DNA of 64,000 bases from Quillaja saponaria (GCA_029379385.1 CM055614.1:21185994-21249993); one strand, 5' to 3'. Shown: positions 36,930-50,019, counted from the stretch's first letter. Notes: generated by a model not told the origin, from the sequence alone. Program-made: numbers and translations.

Positions 36930-38100
36930 TCATCTCTGAATCGTAACTTTTCGATTTTCTTCATTTCTCAATACTTCTTTAATCATGAATAGGCATTCCT
37001 AATTAGGAGAAAATTTGCCATAATCTTCATCTTTAGACTTGATAGACAAAATTAACTCCCAAATTATTTCACTTTGATCAAATTCTTTTATGCAAATGTA
37101 TTTGCTATATGCTCTGGCAACTCTTTTTATGAACAATTATTCGGTTTAAAGCTGCTAACCCAATTTCATCTAAACTTTCCAATTCAACTAACATTGTCTT
37201 ATTGAATTCTTCTAGAGTAACATTATTCTAGAAAGCCACATCTTTGTTATATGCTTTGGCAACTGTCTTTTTGTGAATAATTATTCAATCCAAAGCTGCT
37301 AACCAAATTTCATCTACACTTTCCAATTCAACTAACATTGTCTCATTAAATTCTTCTGGATTAAGATTATTCTAGAAAGGAATTCTAAGAGACTTAACTA
37401 TCATTTCGAATGCTAACATTGCATCATGGCTATATATCAAGAATAATAGCATAGTTTTAGTACCAATCCATTTGGATGTTCATACGGCCTATTAGGCTTC
37501 AAACAAACATTTATGCCATAGCCTGCCTTGGCTTGTTAACTGTTGATTTTTGAATTATTTTAATCAAGGTTTTGTTTGAAGTTTCGGCTTGTCCATTAGC
37601 CTACGCATAATAAGCCATCAAATGGACTATCTTAAAGCCGTATTCTTCAGCAAAACTTTTAATCTTTGATTCATTGAAAGTGGACCCCTATCAGTAATAA
37701 TATTTTAGGAATTTCAAATCGAAGTATGATATTTTCTTTAATGACTTTAATCATTGCTTCTTAATCAGAAGAGATAACAGGAATCGCTTCTAGCTATTTT
37801 CTATAATAATTTATAGTCACAAGAATATAATAATGACCATCTTTGAATGACAGTTAAATTTTACCAATCAAATCGATGGCCCAATCTCGGAACAGCCAAT
37901 GTTTGACTATAGGATTTAATTCAGAAGCTGGAATTTTTTTAACCTTACCATATGGAAAACTTTGTATCCATTTGCATATTCAATACAGTCAACCATCATT
38001 GTTGGTCATTAGAACTTGTATCATTTTATTAACAAACATAACTTGATACCGGTATGATGAGCCTCACATACTCCTTCATAAGCATTTATCATAACGATTG
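36930..38100 (-). pseudogene. gypsy E integrase core
   Basis: The decayed core shows FEIPKILL near 37700 in place of the usual G-I-P block, then EEYGFK and HLMAYYA-ANGQAE-SNK near 37540-37650 (frame-corrected), which is the glutamate region of the integrase core. The paired near-repeats at 37130-37220 and 37250-37350 (tgctaaccaaatttcatct, ccaattcaactaacattgtc) show a local ~115-bp tandem duplication. Many stops. Confidence 0.62.
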
Positions 38101-38239
38101 CTTTCGGCTTATTAATTCATTATAATAATAAATTGCTCGGAGCCCTTTTGACTAACTCATCATCTATTAAACAATAATTAAGTGACTGTATATTAACTTT
38201 TATATCGAGGTCTTAAAAACAAGCAATAATCTTAATTCT

Positions 38240-38960
38240 CTAGTCATCTTCTGCCTTAGTTCCGACATGCAAAATATCAATGGATGGAATTTGGTAAAAT
38301 AATAATAGTTTAAACCGTTTTTGAACCATGATAATGTGATTCAATATTCCACAGAGGAATACTAACTGAGCCATAACATTGGCTTCTATGTTTTCTTGCC
38401 TTGGTGCATATTCTACCAAAGGATCCACAAAATGATCTAACAATTTTAACACTATTTTGTGGTAATCCACTAAGACTTGATGAATTACATTGTAAGTACT
38501 AGTAACTTGGTTGATAACTTTGTATTCTATTTGATTGTTGGGTCATGGATAATTTGAAAGCACAATCAGTTGTCATTCCTATGAGAGAAGTAATTACAAC
38601 TACTGCATCTACTTCACAATCTACTTTTGAACCGCCAAATTGTAATACCCATAATTGCAAATCAAAAACTGTCAATGTAATTTGCGATTTTATTGAACAT
38701 TGAAGCAAGGATGATCAGCTAAGAAATCAGTCAATGTCTGACCTTTGATCAATTTTTGTGACAAATATGTTATGTTGAACTCAACTACTTGAGTATATGT
38801 TATGTTGAATTTAGACAATGTCGTAGCCCAAGAAGAAATTTTATTTCATAGCAATGGCTTATTTAAAATAAACTCGATAACATCAATTTTACATATAAAT
38901 AAACCAAAATTGGTAATAAAATAATGGCCAGTCTGACACACAGAAAGTAAAAAGCCAAGC
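38240..38960 (-). pseudogene. gypsy E RNase H domains
   Basis: Minus strand: the RT/RNase H connection with SQKLIKGQTLTDFLADHP (about 38710-38770), then DAVVVITSLIGMTTDCAFKL (38590-38640), then the block 38240-38470 with LLDHFVDPLVEYAPRQENIE and ANVMAQ. This arrangement, a conserved Q-K-x-x-K-G-Q linker followed by an extra archaeal-type RNase H, is characteristic of Tat-lineage gypsy elements. Several stops. Confidence 0.68.
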
Positions 38961-41898
38961 ATTACTTTTATGTTTAATTATATCAGAACCTAATATATAA
39001 TGTTTAATTCAATCTGAATATTGCTTAAGTTTTAAATAATTACAAATTGAATTTCGTAATATATTTGACTTGCAAGTACACTTGATAATGACTTTCTTGT
39101 TGTTCAATCAAGTGCTCATTCAATCAGTTGTTCATTTAGAGCTAAAATTTTGAGCAAATATATTTTTTAGCTAGACTTTGAAGATCTAAACATCTTGCCA
39201 GCTGAAAGAATAAATGCAGTAATAAATTAATAATTGATTAGTAGTTGTCGAGAGCTGATATCTGAAGAATTAAAAACTTCAAGAGTTGTTTGTATCAAAA
39301 GCATTGTTTCATTAAACAAGCAATTGTTTCTTACGAAAAGAATTTATCTTCGAAAGTTGCACTAAATTGTGCAAAAACACATCATTTCATTTATTTCAAG
39401 TGATGAGTTACAAGAGCCGATAACTAAAAGATGAAGTCTCAAGAGTTAAAGACCGAAGAGCTGAAAACTCAAGTGCTTATTAATTTAAAAGAGTTTATTC
39501 TCCAAAACTATTTCAATTGTTGTTTTTTAGAGCTAAACTTTCAGAGGCATTATTATTTATGCTCTTTTGTGCACATAAAGACAAAACATTCATACCTACC
39601 TAGCACATTAGTACTCAGGATGCGTACAATTATTTGCACAAAATGAAGAATGCATCTCACTCTTAGTCAATGATTTTGTTGATGCCTACACTTGTCTTTT
39701 TAGACCACCTGTTGTCAATTTTGATCACGGAAGTGCATGTATTGTTAATAAGTAATATAGAGTAAAGTAGAGTGTCGATCCACTAGGAATTGCAACTAAT
39801 ATTTAGCAAATTACTAAAATTAACACAATCCTAATTTCATTCAAACAACTAAATTATGATGAAAAATCCTATTTAAACTAAATCTAACTAATGAAAAATT
39901 AAACTAGAGAATTTAATGGATAAAGGCCTAGAATTACAATTTGCATCAACACTTTATTTGCTTTATTATTATCTTATCATGTTAGTTATGACAACAAATT
40001 ATTAACCTAGGGTTCTAATTCAATTATAATCATATTTATATGTCTTACAAATATATATCTCACTTAACCAATTCATTATATTCCTATGAAAATTAAATTA
40101 AACGTAAATTGGCTACACAAGACATATAGGATATATTCATATCCTATAAACAAATCAAACTTCACAAATATGGGTATGAATTCAATCAAGTACTATTTCA
40201 TTCAAGGCTAAACCTAAATTCCTTTTCCAAGCTTCTTTAGGTTACCACATCAATCTAATTGGTAGCTAATCAAATAGAAGCATTAAGCGTAGACTAAAAT
40301 AAATAATTCAATACCCTAAGCTAGCAATAAAAAAATAAAAAAAGACCGTCAAGCTACATGTTGAGTTCAATTGTATATCCTAGAGAAAAAATTAACTTAT
40401 GCTACCTAATGTATACATAAACACAAATAAAATCACCATCAAAGTAAAGTACAAGAAAAACTAAAATATGAGGATGAATAAAAGAAAACTAGAAGGTTCT
40501 CAATCTTCAATCAATACTCATCCAAGCTCCTTTTGCTTTCTTGCACCCTTGATGGATTCCTTTATATCTAGAAAAACTCAATCTAATTGTGTGTTTTAAC
40601 ACTCAATATTCACCTCTTTTAATAGGCCTTTGTCTCCTAGTTTGAAACCAACCAGGATTCTAATTCTTATACACAAGCCACAACGTTAACTCCCTCAGTG
40701 CTACAACGCTAAGCTCTTTGTTTCCCAATGAACTCATAATGTCTTTGTAACTTCACGGCTTCCACCTTTATACCACTATGACTCCATGCTCTCGGGTTAA
40801 ACCACTCTTTACAGCTTCTTTAGCACTGTGGTGCTCAAGTACTCAGCGTCGCAACTTTGTCCTTCAAGTTTATCCTTTCCAATTAGACTAGGATTTATAG
40901 TGACAATGATATAATAAAAACATTTAGTGCCTTTGAAGAAAGCACTAAGAGAACGATTCACAAATTCGGAAATTTGAACAAAAATTTCAAGCAATAGAAT
41001 CATTTTCGAATTCTTTGAATTCCCTAGCTAGAACATTTAAAAGAATCCTTCATCTTTGCTATTTCTAATTGATCTTATTTCTTATCTTTTTCAATTTGAA
41101 TTGAAACAAATCTTTTTACTAATCTAGAATTGTCAAATCTTGTAAAGCTCTGTAACTCAAAAGCATTATGTTTTTTTGAGAATCTTACTCTGTAATTTGT
41201 ATTCATCTGAATTTGGAGAATGCAACAAGAGGCAAAATTTGTATGTCCTGGCTATGGTTGGTTCCTGGCAGAGCTTGCAAAACAAGTGTTTGTAAAGGAA
41301 GCTAATCCCAGAAAATCAATTTGCTAGTGGAACCTCAAGCGGTGTTCTTAAGAAAGTGGACATAGTCTAGGTTTTCAGACAAACCGCTACAAATTTTTTG
41401 ACTTTTTACTTGCTTTATTTTCTCTTGTACTTTAAATTTATAGTTATATTGTTTAATTTTTAAATATTATTTAAAATAGGTTCTCAAACTATTCACCACC
41501 TTCTCGTTTGTCATTTCAAACATTTTCCATTGTCAAATATTTAAATCTCTACATTACTTAAAAAATAGCTTAAGTAATATACAGCTTGCTCATAATTCAA
41601 TACATTATTTTGTGCTAGTAGGTCAGCTACCAAAAACTCTAAGATTGAAATATATAGCTTCAAAGGTTCTCCTTTCAAGGTGAATTCAATACTAGTGGGT
41701 TTACCAAGTATTTTTTTCAAATGATTGGAGGCTATTGAATGAGTTTTCTCCCACCAAAAGTCTACATTAGTCTACAATCTTACAACAGTGAAAAAGACTA
41801 TGCCTAATTGCTTGCATAATTAGATACAAAATAACATAAGAAATTAATTTGGCTGAGAAAACAATGTAACTTTTTTTTGTTCATAGGTGGAGAAGAAT
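38961..41898. other. non-coding insertion or replacement within gypsy E
   Basis: The pol sequence between RT and RNase H (thumb and connection) is missing and is replaced by about 2.9 kb without coding capacity. Two parts can be told apart. 39690-41040 contains a motif (gagtgtcgatccactaggaattg) common in plant non-coding repeats. 39200-39650 and 41100-41470 look like two halves of one plus-strand LTR-like sequence, for example ctagtggaacctcaagc and ccgctacaaat, reminiscent of SIRE/Maximus-type copia LTRs. Boundaries are uncertain. Confidence 0.4.
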
Positions 41899-42650
41899 TT
41901 ATATTGCTTTTGTCTTATCTTTATCCACCTTTATTCCAATTTTATAAACCATGAAACCAAGAAAATTTCCTGCAAAAACATCAAAATCACATTTTAAAGG
42001 GTTTAACTTTGAATTATATTCCCACATTCTTTCAAAAGTACAACATAAATCATAAAGATGAGTTTTCATGTTTGATTGAGCCACAATATCATCAATGTAA
42101 ACTTCGACTAAATTACCAATCATGTCATGAAAAATACAATTCATATCGCATTGGTAAGTAGCATTGACATTCTTTAAACCAAATGGCATGACTACCGATC
42201 AACTAATATATCAAGAATTGACATAGGATATTCATATTTTAGGACTTGCATTATTAAGATTCTTAAAGTTAAAGAAAATTCTAAATTTATCATTTTTTTC
42301 ATTATCGGAGCTATATTGGGTAGTCATTCGAAATACCTAGCAGTTTGGATAAACTTGTCTTAACTAATCACTCAACCTCTACTTTGACTAAAGAAACTAT
42401 AACATCATTCATTTTACTATGGTTGTTGTTTATACGATTTGAAATTCATCTTAGTTGGTAGACAATTTTCCACCAGTTTTCAGTCTAAGACATGCATTCC
42501 ATTGTAATCCCATGCAAAATTGTTGTCAAGCAAAATTTGAGTCATCAATCGTTCGTCTAACCTTGCCCAAATATAAAAAGTCCTAAACGATGAGTCATCT
42601 CTTTAGATGACTTTGTTAACATAGCTTCCAATGTTGGCTTGCTGGTTGAT
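41899..42650 (-). pseudogene. gypsy E reverse transcriptase
   Basis: The open block 41899-42189 reads MPFGLKNVNATYQCDMNCIF, then LVEVYIDDIVAQS (catalytic Y-I-D-D intact) and LNPLKCDFDVFAGNFLGFMV. The N-terminal RT part continues to 42650 with frame breaks and there meets the 8-bp duplication of the hAT-type element. The palm is well preserved; the thumb is missing. Confidence 0.85.
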
Positions 42651-42658
42651 GTTTTAAC

Positions 42659-45600
42659 CAGTGTTTTAAAACCCAGCCCGAAGGTTGACCTAGAAAAATT
42701 CTCGGTTCCTAGGTTCCGGGTTTCCAGTCACCAGGTTAACCATCAGGTTGACTCATATTGACCCAGGTGACATCATATTTGATTAAATAAATATGATATA
42801 TATGTTTATATATATATATATATATATATTCTCCCCACACAGAGTGATAATAGAGAAATCCACACAAAGTTTGTGACTTTTTCAAATCCATTTCAGTTCT
42901 CCAACTCCAACCTACCCACTGCTTTTGTAAATTTCATAGTGAAGCCAAAAATTTTAACCTCATCATTCTACTGAATCTACTTACTTAAAAGAAAGAAAGA
43001 CAAAGTTTGAAACAAAAGAAAGAGAGACTAGCAAAAATTTCACCTTAAGGGCATTTGCAAGATAATGGGTTTGCACAAATTTTTTTTACCTTACTTAGTA
43101 GTTAGTTCCTTGTGCTTGCTATTTGTAGAGATTGAACTTTGAAGGTTGAAGCTTGAGTGCCATTGTTGACAGAGGAGAAGATTAAATTGTTATAACCCTC
43201 ATAACCCGATAACGTAAAATCAAGTTTTAGAAACAATGTGTAAATTTATGTTATAAAATAAGTAAATTAATTTATAGTTAAATATGTTATAATTTGATAT
43301 CTTAGCGTAATCTAAGTATACATATTAAAATTGTATGTATTAGTTGTTATTGCAAAGTAAATGAATATCACACTTATATGTATATAAATACATAAATTAT
43401 ATATATGTATGAAAAATATTAACTAAAACTTGATTGATTGGAGCTTGACTTTAATTGGTGTAAATTGTTTAAAATGAAATACATGTAGAACTCAAGTAAA
43501 CTAGATTATGTATATAACAAATCAAAGGAAAATACCCACCACACATTTTAAAACTTTGACTTTGAACCCAATTACTTTTGTATTATTCTATTTCCCCTCT
43601 TTATTTTCTTTCCTTAACCGACTTAAGCTTCATATTTCTTTTCTTGCTTGGATCTCGGCCATACCATAAATTTTCCTCCCTTGCTTGGTTGTGTATCCTC
43701 TTCCTTGCAACCACCTTTCTCCTCCTCCTAACCAACCTTCCATTTCAGCCATGGTAGCCATGAATTTGAGATAGCCTTTGGTCATCCTTCCCTTTGTTGT
43801 GAAGAGGGGTCCTTCTCTTGTTGTTGTGCATCTTTGTTTTCTTTGCAACTGGTCGTGTAGCTGGTTCTCTTTCAATTTCATCCTCTTTTAAGACTTGAGA
43901 GTTGCTGATATTTTCTTGGCCATGAGGTTTGGTGTATGGGATGTGGTAGCAACAAGGTAGGAGGTTTAAGTTAGAGGTGAAGCCAAGGCAACAACAACCT
44001 CTATTTTAAGGCTGCACCTAGATAGTTCCTTCTTCTATCTACCTTGTGTTTTGCTTACGCAATCAACATCTATGTTCAAGAGGCTGAAATCTCAAGTACA
44101 TAGCAGCCAACAAGTTTTGCTTCTCCTAATTCAGCCATGGCAACAAAAGGAGAAGGTGCAGTAAATTTTTATCTTGTAAGGATTCCTGGTTAAACTTATG
44201 TAGTATTAATTATCTAGCTTAGGTAAGTTAATTAGGATTTTCTTTGAGTAATTCTTATACTTGGGTATTGTTAAAAACTTAGATATAGTGAAATGAGAAG
44301 AAGAAAGTTTGGAATTGAATTATATTAAGGTTGGAAATGGATAATTTAAGTTTATGGTAACTCTTAAATGATTAACTTTAAAACTAAGGTGGAAATTATT
44401 AGTAATATTGAATTGATGTGGTAGGTTAATTAAATTGGGATAGGTATATATATGTACAGACACACATCAATGGAAGGAAATTATGCATTCAAGATGTTTG
44501 TAAAAATGCCTAAATGAAACTAGTTATAACTTTTTGAGTAAAACTTGGTAGTTAGTTGTTATTTGAGTTGGAATAAAAAGTTCATAAACAATAATAGATA
44601 ATGGTTGGTTAATATTATGGTTTAAAGAGTTAATGAAAGTGAGTAATGGGTATGAATAAAGGAGTGTTAGTTATTGGTAAAGCGTTGGAAAATGAGAGTT
44701 AAGAGGTTTTTGAAGGGATGCAAGGTCTAATTTCGTGGGTAAGAGAAATCTTATATTTCGAGTGTCTTTGAAACTGAATTAAATTAAGAGTTCTAAAGAT
44801 AAAGTATATCTTAGGGTCTTGAGATAATTTCTAGAAAATTTCGTAACCTGGTTCCAACTATATTTAGCATTATAGCTAGTGGACTGAGGCTGGGTCCATG
44901 CAGGATTTATAGTGAACTTCAATCAGTCCTGGAGACTTCGTCAGGGGTTGTGGTTGGAATTAGCTTAGGTTCTCTGAATAAAAGTTGTTCTTAACATATT
45001 AAAGGATAAATTTGGAGTGGTGCAGATCTTAATTTCATGTTCTGTGTATTTTAGAAGTATTGGAAGTCATAGCTATGATTTTCGAGTTCTTATTGTACCT
45101 ATTTTGAAGTATTTGAGATTAAGGGGTCTTAAAAAATGAATTAGGAAAATAGTGCTGAATGTTAAATGTTCCTAACATCTTGTATGACTAGACTAGAAAG
45201 TTTCGTAATTTAATTCTCAAGTATGAAAATTTTATAAACATCGGAATCAAAGGTTGGTAACCAAGAATTTTATGAGTGCCCTATTTTTTGTTTATATGAA
45301 GAATCGAGTGAGTTCAAGGCTAATTTTAGAAAAAAGTTTCGAATAAGAAATATAGATAACTTTCTAAAGATAATGTTTCGACTTGGTTTTATTAAATGAG
45401 TTAATATATAAGTGAAAATAAATATACATCCAAGCGGGTTATGAAATGTCTCAAAGGAGTAAACTTTAAATAATTAACTATACTAATATACACATCCAAA
45501 TAATAGAAAAGGAATTGGATTTCCTTTTTATTAGAGAAAGTTATGTTCAATTAACTAAGGTAAGGTCAGAGCTGCCAAAATCCTGCATTCTGTAGAATTT

Positions 45601-47645
45601 GATGCAACTTCAAAGAATAAACTATACTGATATATAAATCTAAAAATTACAAATGATATACCATTATAAAACTATATGTGTCCAGTATTTAGAAAATTTT
45701 ACAAAACTTGATTTGGAATTTGCTAAAGAAAGATATGACTGTTAAAGTGAACACTGGTCTAAACCCCAAGTTTGGACAGTTTCAGCATTTCTAACTCCCT
45801 AGTGTTTTCTATCTTTTCTAATTGTTTCCTTCTACCCTATGCATTGTCAAGACATCTAAAATGTCGCTTCATTATCAACCTTACCACATAAAGTACGATT
45901 CATACTACTTGACATGCAATGGCTTAATAAAAAAAAACTTCCATAAACAAACATATCTATACTAAATGTTGATTTTATGAATTGAAAAAGGAAAGTTAGA
46001 AATTTAATTGTGTTAATGATAAGAAAATATAGCTCAAATTTTTAATTAACTCTAAGTAATGAGTTAAATTTGAATTCAACATTTGAAACCTGACAGATGA
46101 GAATTTATAGATTTATATTGACTTCTCGGTATACATATATTTAGTGACTAAAGGATTCTAATTTTGAAATTTCTAAACTAAGTAATACTTGAAATTTTTT
46201 AATTATAGCTCTGAAACGTGCTATATAGCCAACGATGCACGTGAATTCAAGAAGCAATGACGGGCAGAATCCTGTATTATTGTGAGTGGTTAATTGTTAC
46301 CCTTTGGTGGCTAAATCATTACATGTGTGTGTATGTATACTTGAATAAATGTGTTATATGAAAAAATTAGCATATGCAGTGTTTTAATGAGTTATTTGAA
46401 TTATGTTTGATGATTGAAATTGTTTGTGGTTAATAAGGGCTAACAAAGTAATTTTTTCTCCAAAATGATTTTTATTACTGAAACTGAAATCTAGGTGCAC
46501 CTAGGATATTTGATTTGATATTCTGATATGAGATATTCTGATTCTGACAATTGTTTTAAAAGAATTGAGTGCTCAACCCCAAAGAATTAACCTGTTATGC
46601 AAGCGCATAAATGCCTAGTGGGAGGAGATAATGTTATGCGGGACTAAGTTACTCGTTGGCCCTTTGCTTGCTTTGTATGTTATGATTATTTTGATTAATT
46701 TTTTATTCTGTGAATCATGTGAATTTTGAAATTATGACAATAGAACTAAGACATGAACATGATTACATGATATTTATTGGCTATATATGTTATATACTTG
46801 TGTTGAGTGATGCTAATACCTTTAGGTATGTTTTCTACTCATGGAGTCCGTAGGACTCACTCCTACGGAAAAAAAAAAATTTGGAAAAAAAATTTAGTAA
46901 CAGGAGTTCAATTTATGGAGTTACCAAGCTTGTGAACTTCCGATAAAGTACGTCAAGATATCTCAGACTTAAAGTCAATGATGAAAGTTTATAGTCACAT
47001 TAGAACTGTAGGGTGTTCAATTTTGTATGATATAAAAGTTTAGTTATTTGTCTTGTTTATGATGTGAACAAACCGGAGCTCCTTGTTGTCTTTGTGTTGT
47101 TATTGTGTAAAAACAGGAATGTTTGTGTTTGCATTTTGAGTCATGTTCAATATTGCAGGGAAGCTCTACTGAAATTTTTAGTAAATTGTCATATATTTCA
47201 GTTAACAAACTTTTACAGCTAACTTTTGTTTTATCAATTTTACTTTTAATCTTTGGTTTAGATAAGAGTCTTATTTGTTTCTTAATCTAAAGTCAAGATT
47301 ACGGAGGTTTAGTTAACTATTTCTCTGGTCAGTCATGCTTCCATGAGGAGTGTGACATAAATGAAGTGACAAAGAAAAAGGCAAAAAAGAATTAGGTTAA
47401 GTGCAGTGTTTTGGTCTTTTTGGGTTAAGGCCTTTAAGCTTTATTTATTTATTTATTATTATTTTTTTTAAAATTTTGTTAACAACGGGCCAGGTCTTAA
47501 AAAACATTCTGGGCCTTTTGGATCTTCCAGTTCACAAGGGTTTTAATAGGCCAACTACTATAACAGATTAATGGGTCAATCAGACTCGGAGAGACCCCTG
47601 AGCTGTAATCGGACCGGCCTGGCCAAAACTAGCCTTAAAACACTG
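42659..47645. mobile_element. hAT-type DNA element carrying a solo LTR
   Basis: Ends are CAGTGTTTTAAAA at 42659 and, reverse-complemented, CAGTGTTTTAAGG at 47645. An 8-bp duplication, gttttaac (42651-42658) and gtttcaac (47646-47653), has one mismatch, as expected for hAT. GC-rich subterminal sequence (for example gaaggttgac and ggaccggcctggcc) occurs on both sides. After removing solo LTR F1 it is about 0.8 kb with no transposase, so it is a non-autonomous element. It contains an (AT)n tract near 42806-42829. Confidence 0.8.
43188..47357 (+). mobile_element. 4.2-kb solo LTR F1 inside the hAT-type element
   Basis: Starts TGTTATAACCC at 43188 and ends GAGTGTGACA at 47357, with a perfect 5-bp duplication taaat at 43183-43187 and 47358-47362. 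At 4170 bp it has no gag or pol. It matches solo LTR F2 (31531-32847) in reverse complement over several blocks. A single long TG...CA unit with matching duplication is what LTR-LTR recombination of a long-LTR gypsy element leaves. The open frame 43630-43881 on the minus strand is not recognised. I assign + arbitrarily, by analogy with TGTAACAC-type LTR starts. Confidence 0.8.
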
Positions 47646-47653
47646 GTTTCAAC

Positions 47654-47932
47654 AGCTTCTCATTTTCGGTCAACTATTAAGGTCATCTCACTTACCTATT
47701 TGACCAAATCTACAATTGCTACTATGGTTTGGGAGTCTTCTGTAGAATCTAGAATGGCTATTAAAGCCTTATCATCATATTCTTCATCAACATCCCTTTC
47801 CAACTCATTTGGCTGGTCTATACCTCGATTGAATCCCACTTTATCTTCAACCAACCAACTCCTTCCACCAATTTTATTAAAAAATTGTCCACACTTAGAG
47901 ATGGAGTGGAGCATGAAGTAGTTATGGCACAT
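47654..47932 (-). pseudogene. gypsy E, protease-RT link region
   Basis: Reads GRSWLVEDKVGFNRGIDQP, NELERDVDEEYDDKALIAIL and DSTEDSQTIVAIVDLVK on the minus strand, an acidic linker of the type that precedes RT in gypsy pol. It is the continuation of 41899-42650 across the hAT-type insertion. Nothing further upstream in the element could be recognised. Confidence 0.55.
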
Positions 47933-48237
47933 GGATGAAATTTATAAGGGAGGATTGTAGGCGATAACAATCATTAGAGGCATGATCCAAAGAGTTAATG
48001 AGGGAGACCATAGAATTTAAAGCTAAATTGATATATTGTTTAAATCAGCTCACATAAGCTAAATTTGATGATGTTTGAATCAACTCACGTTAATAAACTG
48101 TAAATTAGCTCTTTGAAAGTGTTGTATGATCTTAGCCAAAGGATGCTGTTAAAAAATTCAATTAATTATTAGCTCATCATTTCCTTTTAGATTATTAAAA
48201 AATAAAAAATAATAAAAATATCAATAGTGTCGTCAAT
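47933..48237. other. non-coding stretch before the LINE
   Basis: AT-rich, no recognised gene. It contains a short imperfect repeat (tcagctcacataagctaaattt and tcaactcacgttaataaact). Ends at the LINE target duplication. Confidence 0.35.
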
Positions 48238-48274
48238 AAATTACATGCAAATAATAGTATAACATAAAAATAAG

Positions 48275-50019
48275 ATGGAGAGTGTGAATCCGGCGAAGTC
48301 TTTGGAAGAAGAAGATCATCTTACGAGGAGCAAAAAGAAAATGAAGGGCACATCTGCTACTAGGTTGAATGAGGTAGACATGGTAGGTGAAGAAGGAACT
48401 GTATGTGTTGGGGAGGATCACAAATTAGATGAAAATGGTCGTCAGTTGACATTTCGTGACAAGCTGATGCGCGATATTGAGGCTAAAGAGAAGAATGAGC
48501 GAAGATGGAAAATATATGACAATCTTCGATGGGAAAATGGTGTGATTCAGGTGGGAGTACAAGAGAATTGGCCTACTATAACAGTCTCAAATAAAGTAAA
48601 GTCGATGCTCAGCAAACAAAGATTGTTTGATTATCAAACTTATGGGAAAGAATATTGGGTATAACATGTTACTTAATAGTACCAAGAAGCTTTGGAATCC
48701 ATATGGGGATTATGACCTCATTGACTTGGGGGAAGGATGCTATGTGGTCAAATTCACATAATTTAGGGATTATAAGTTTGTTATGGAGAAGGGTCCATGG
48801 ATGAATTTGGGGCACTATTTCATAGTGAGGAAATGGAGACCAAATTTCAAACCAGAAACAGACTTCATAAACTCTACTGCTATATGGCTTAGACTCCCGG
48901 GTTTTCCAATAGAGTTCTATGATGAACATATATTGTTAACCATTGGCAACACCATTGGCAGGGTGATTAAGGTGGATGAAAATACTAAGTTGATGAATAG
49001 GGGACGCTTTGCAAGGATCTGTGTAGAGCTTGATTTGAATAAACCGCTAATGTCTAAAATTATGTTTAATTGTGACTGGCAGAAGGTGGAATATAAGGGG
49101 CTACAACTGATATGTCTCAATTATGAAAGGCAAGGGCATAAATAATGAGCTTCTCCTTTATCAGCAGGGGTTTCCATGGAGGTATTGGGGAGTAATAGAG
49201 CTCTGGATAACATGGCGGTAAATGACACTGGAGCTGAGAATCTCAAGGATTCGGGCAACACGTAGTACTGGCCGTGGATGGTGTCTCAACGGCGAAAGAA
49301 TCGAAGTCAACCGAATTCAAAAAAGTCGGTTGTTAACCCAAGAGTTACGGAAAAGATAAGGACAGGTACAAGTGGATCACGATATGTAGCGTTGGAGGTG
49401 TAAGATAGTGTCTTGGTTGGAGAGAATACTGGGAACAAAATTCAGGGAAGCCAAGATATGGGGCATGCAGCAGATGGAATATTGACTAAAAATGTTGGGA
49501 GTGGGCCTTCAGGTAAGGACTTGAGTAAAAGAATGGTTATGGGCCGATGTAACGGGTCGTATGGAAAACCTACCTCATTAGACCAAGGAGGAAATAACAT
49601 GAAGGGAGGAAAAAGGTCTAGGAAAAAGAATTGGGCTCCTGGCCCAGGGAATGCAGGACAACTAAAAACGAAAACCCAGTGGATGGGTACTTTCCAAACG
49701 CCTTATCCAAGTGGGAATATTCTGATTTACAACATAACCCAGTACTAATACAGGACAAAATTTGCAGCAAGGAATTGACTCTTGTCCACCTGGTGTTAGT
49801 AACATGGAGCTACAAAATGTGAAGCCACCAGCCCCAAGCGAGAACATGGAAGCTGACTCTGGTGAGTTGGATATGCAGATGGGAATTTTATCAGAAGATA
49901 GCTGGCAGATTCTTAGTATTTCTAAAAAGGCTTTCTCTAGTTCAAGTGGCAATCAAAATGCTGAGACCTTGATTACTCCACCTGGCGGAGCGATGAACCA
50001 GAAGACCAGGAAGTTTTAA
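48275..50019 (+). pseudogene. LINE ORF1 (DUF4283, CCHC knuckle)
   Basis: Begins MESVNPAKSLEEED. It shows LTFRDKLMRDIEAK, then the DUF4283 core with LFDYQTYGKEYW, VMEKGPWMNLGHYFIVRKW and STAIWLRLPGFPIEFYDEHI (48783-49145), then the knuckle KGLQLICLNYERQGHK. The second cysteine of the knuckle (C-X2-C) is tyrosine. A frameshift/stop near 48664 and stops at 49144 and about 49402 split it. The basic C-terminal tail ends at TAA 50017-50019, which overlaps the ORF2 start by one base (TAATG). In plant L1 elements ORF1 binds element RNA. Confidence 0.85.

Larger units (their letters stand above)
35740..47932 (-). mobile_element. Ty3/gypsy element E, Tat-like, multiply interrupted
   Basis: A minus-strand gypsy pol scattered over 12 kb. 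Pieces are the protease-RT link (47654-47932), RT (41899-42650), RNase H (38240-38960) and integrase (35740-38100). The order, the second RNase H-like domain and the antisense ORF downstream fit the Tat group. It is broken by a hAT-type element (42659-47645), an insertion/deletion at 38961-41898 and a hAT-like element (35888-36920). LTRs, gag and protease were not found, so the element is a partial relic. Confidence 0.75.

Noticed and set aside
43630..43881. Minus-strand 83-codon frame inside solo LTR F1
   Set aside because: Lysine, glycine and glutamate rich without a known motif; lies in LTR sequence with no coding expectation.
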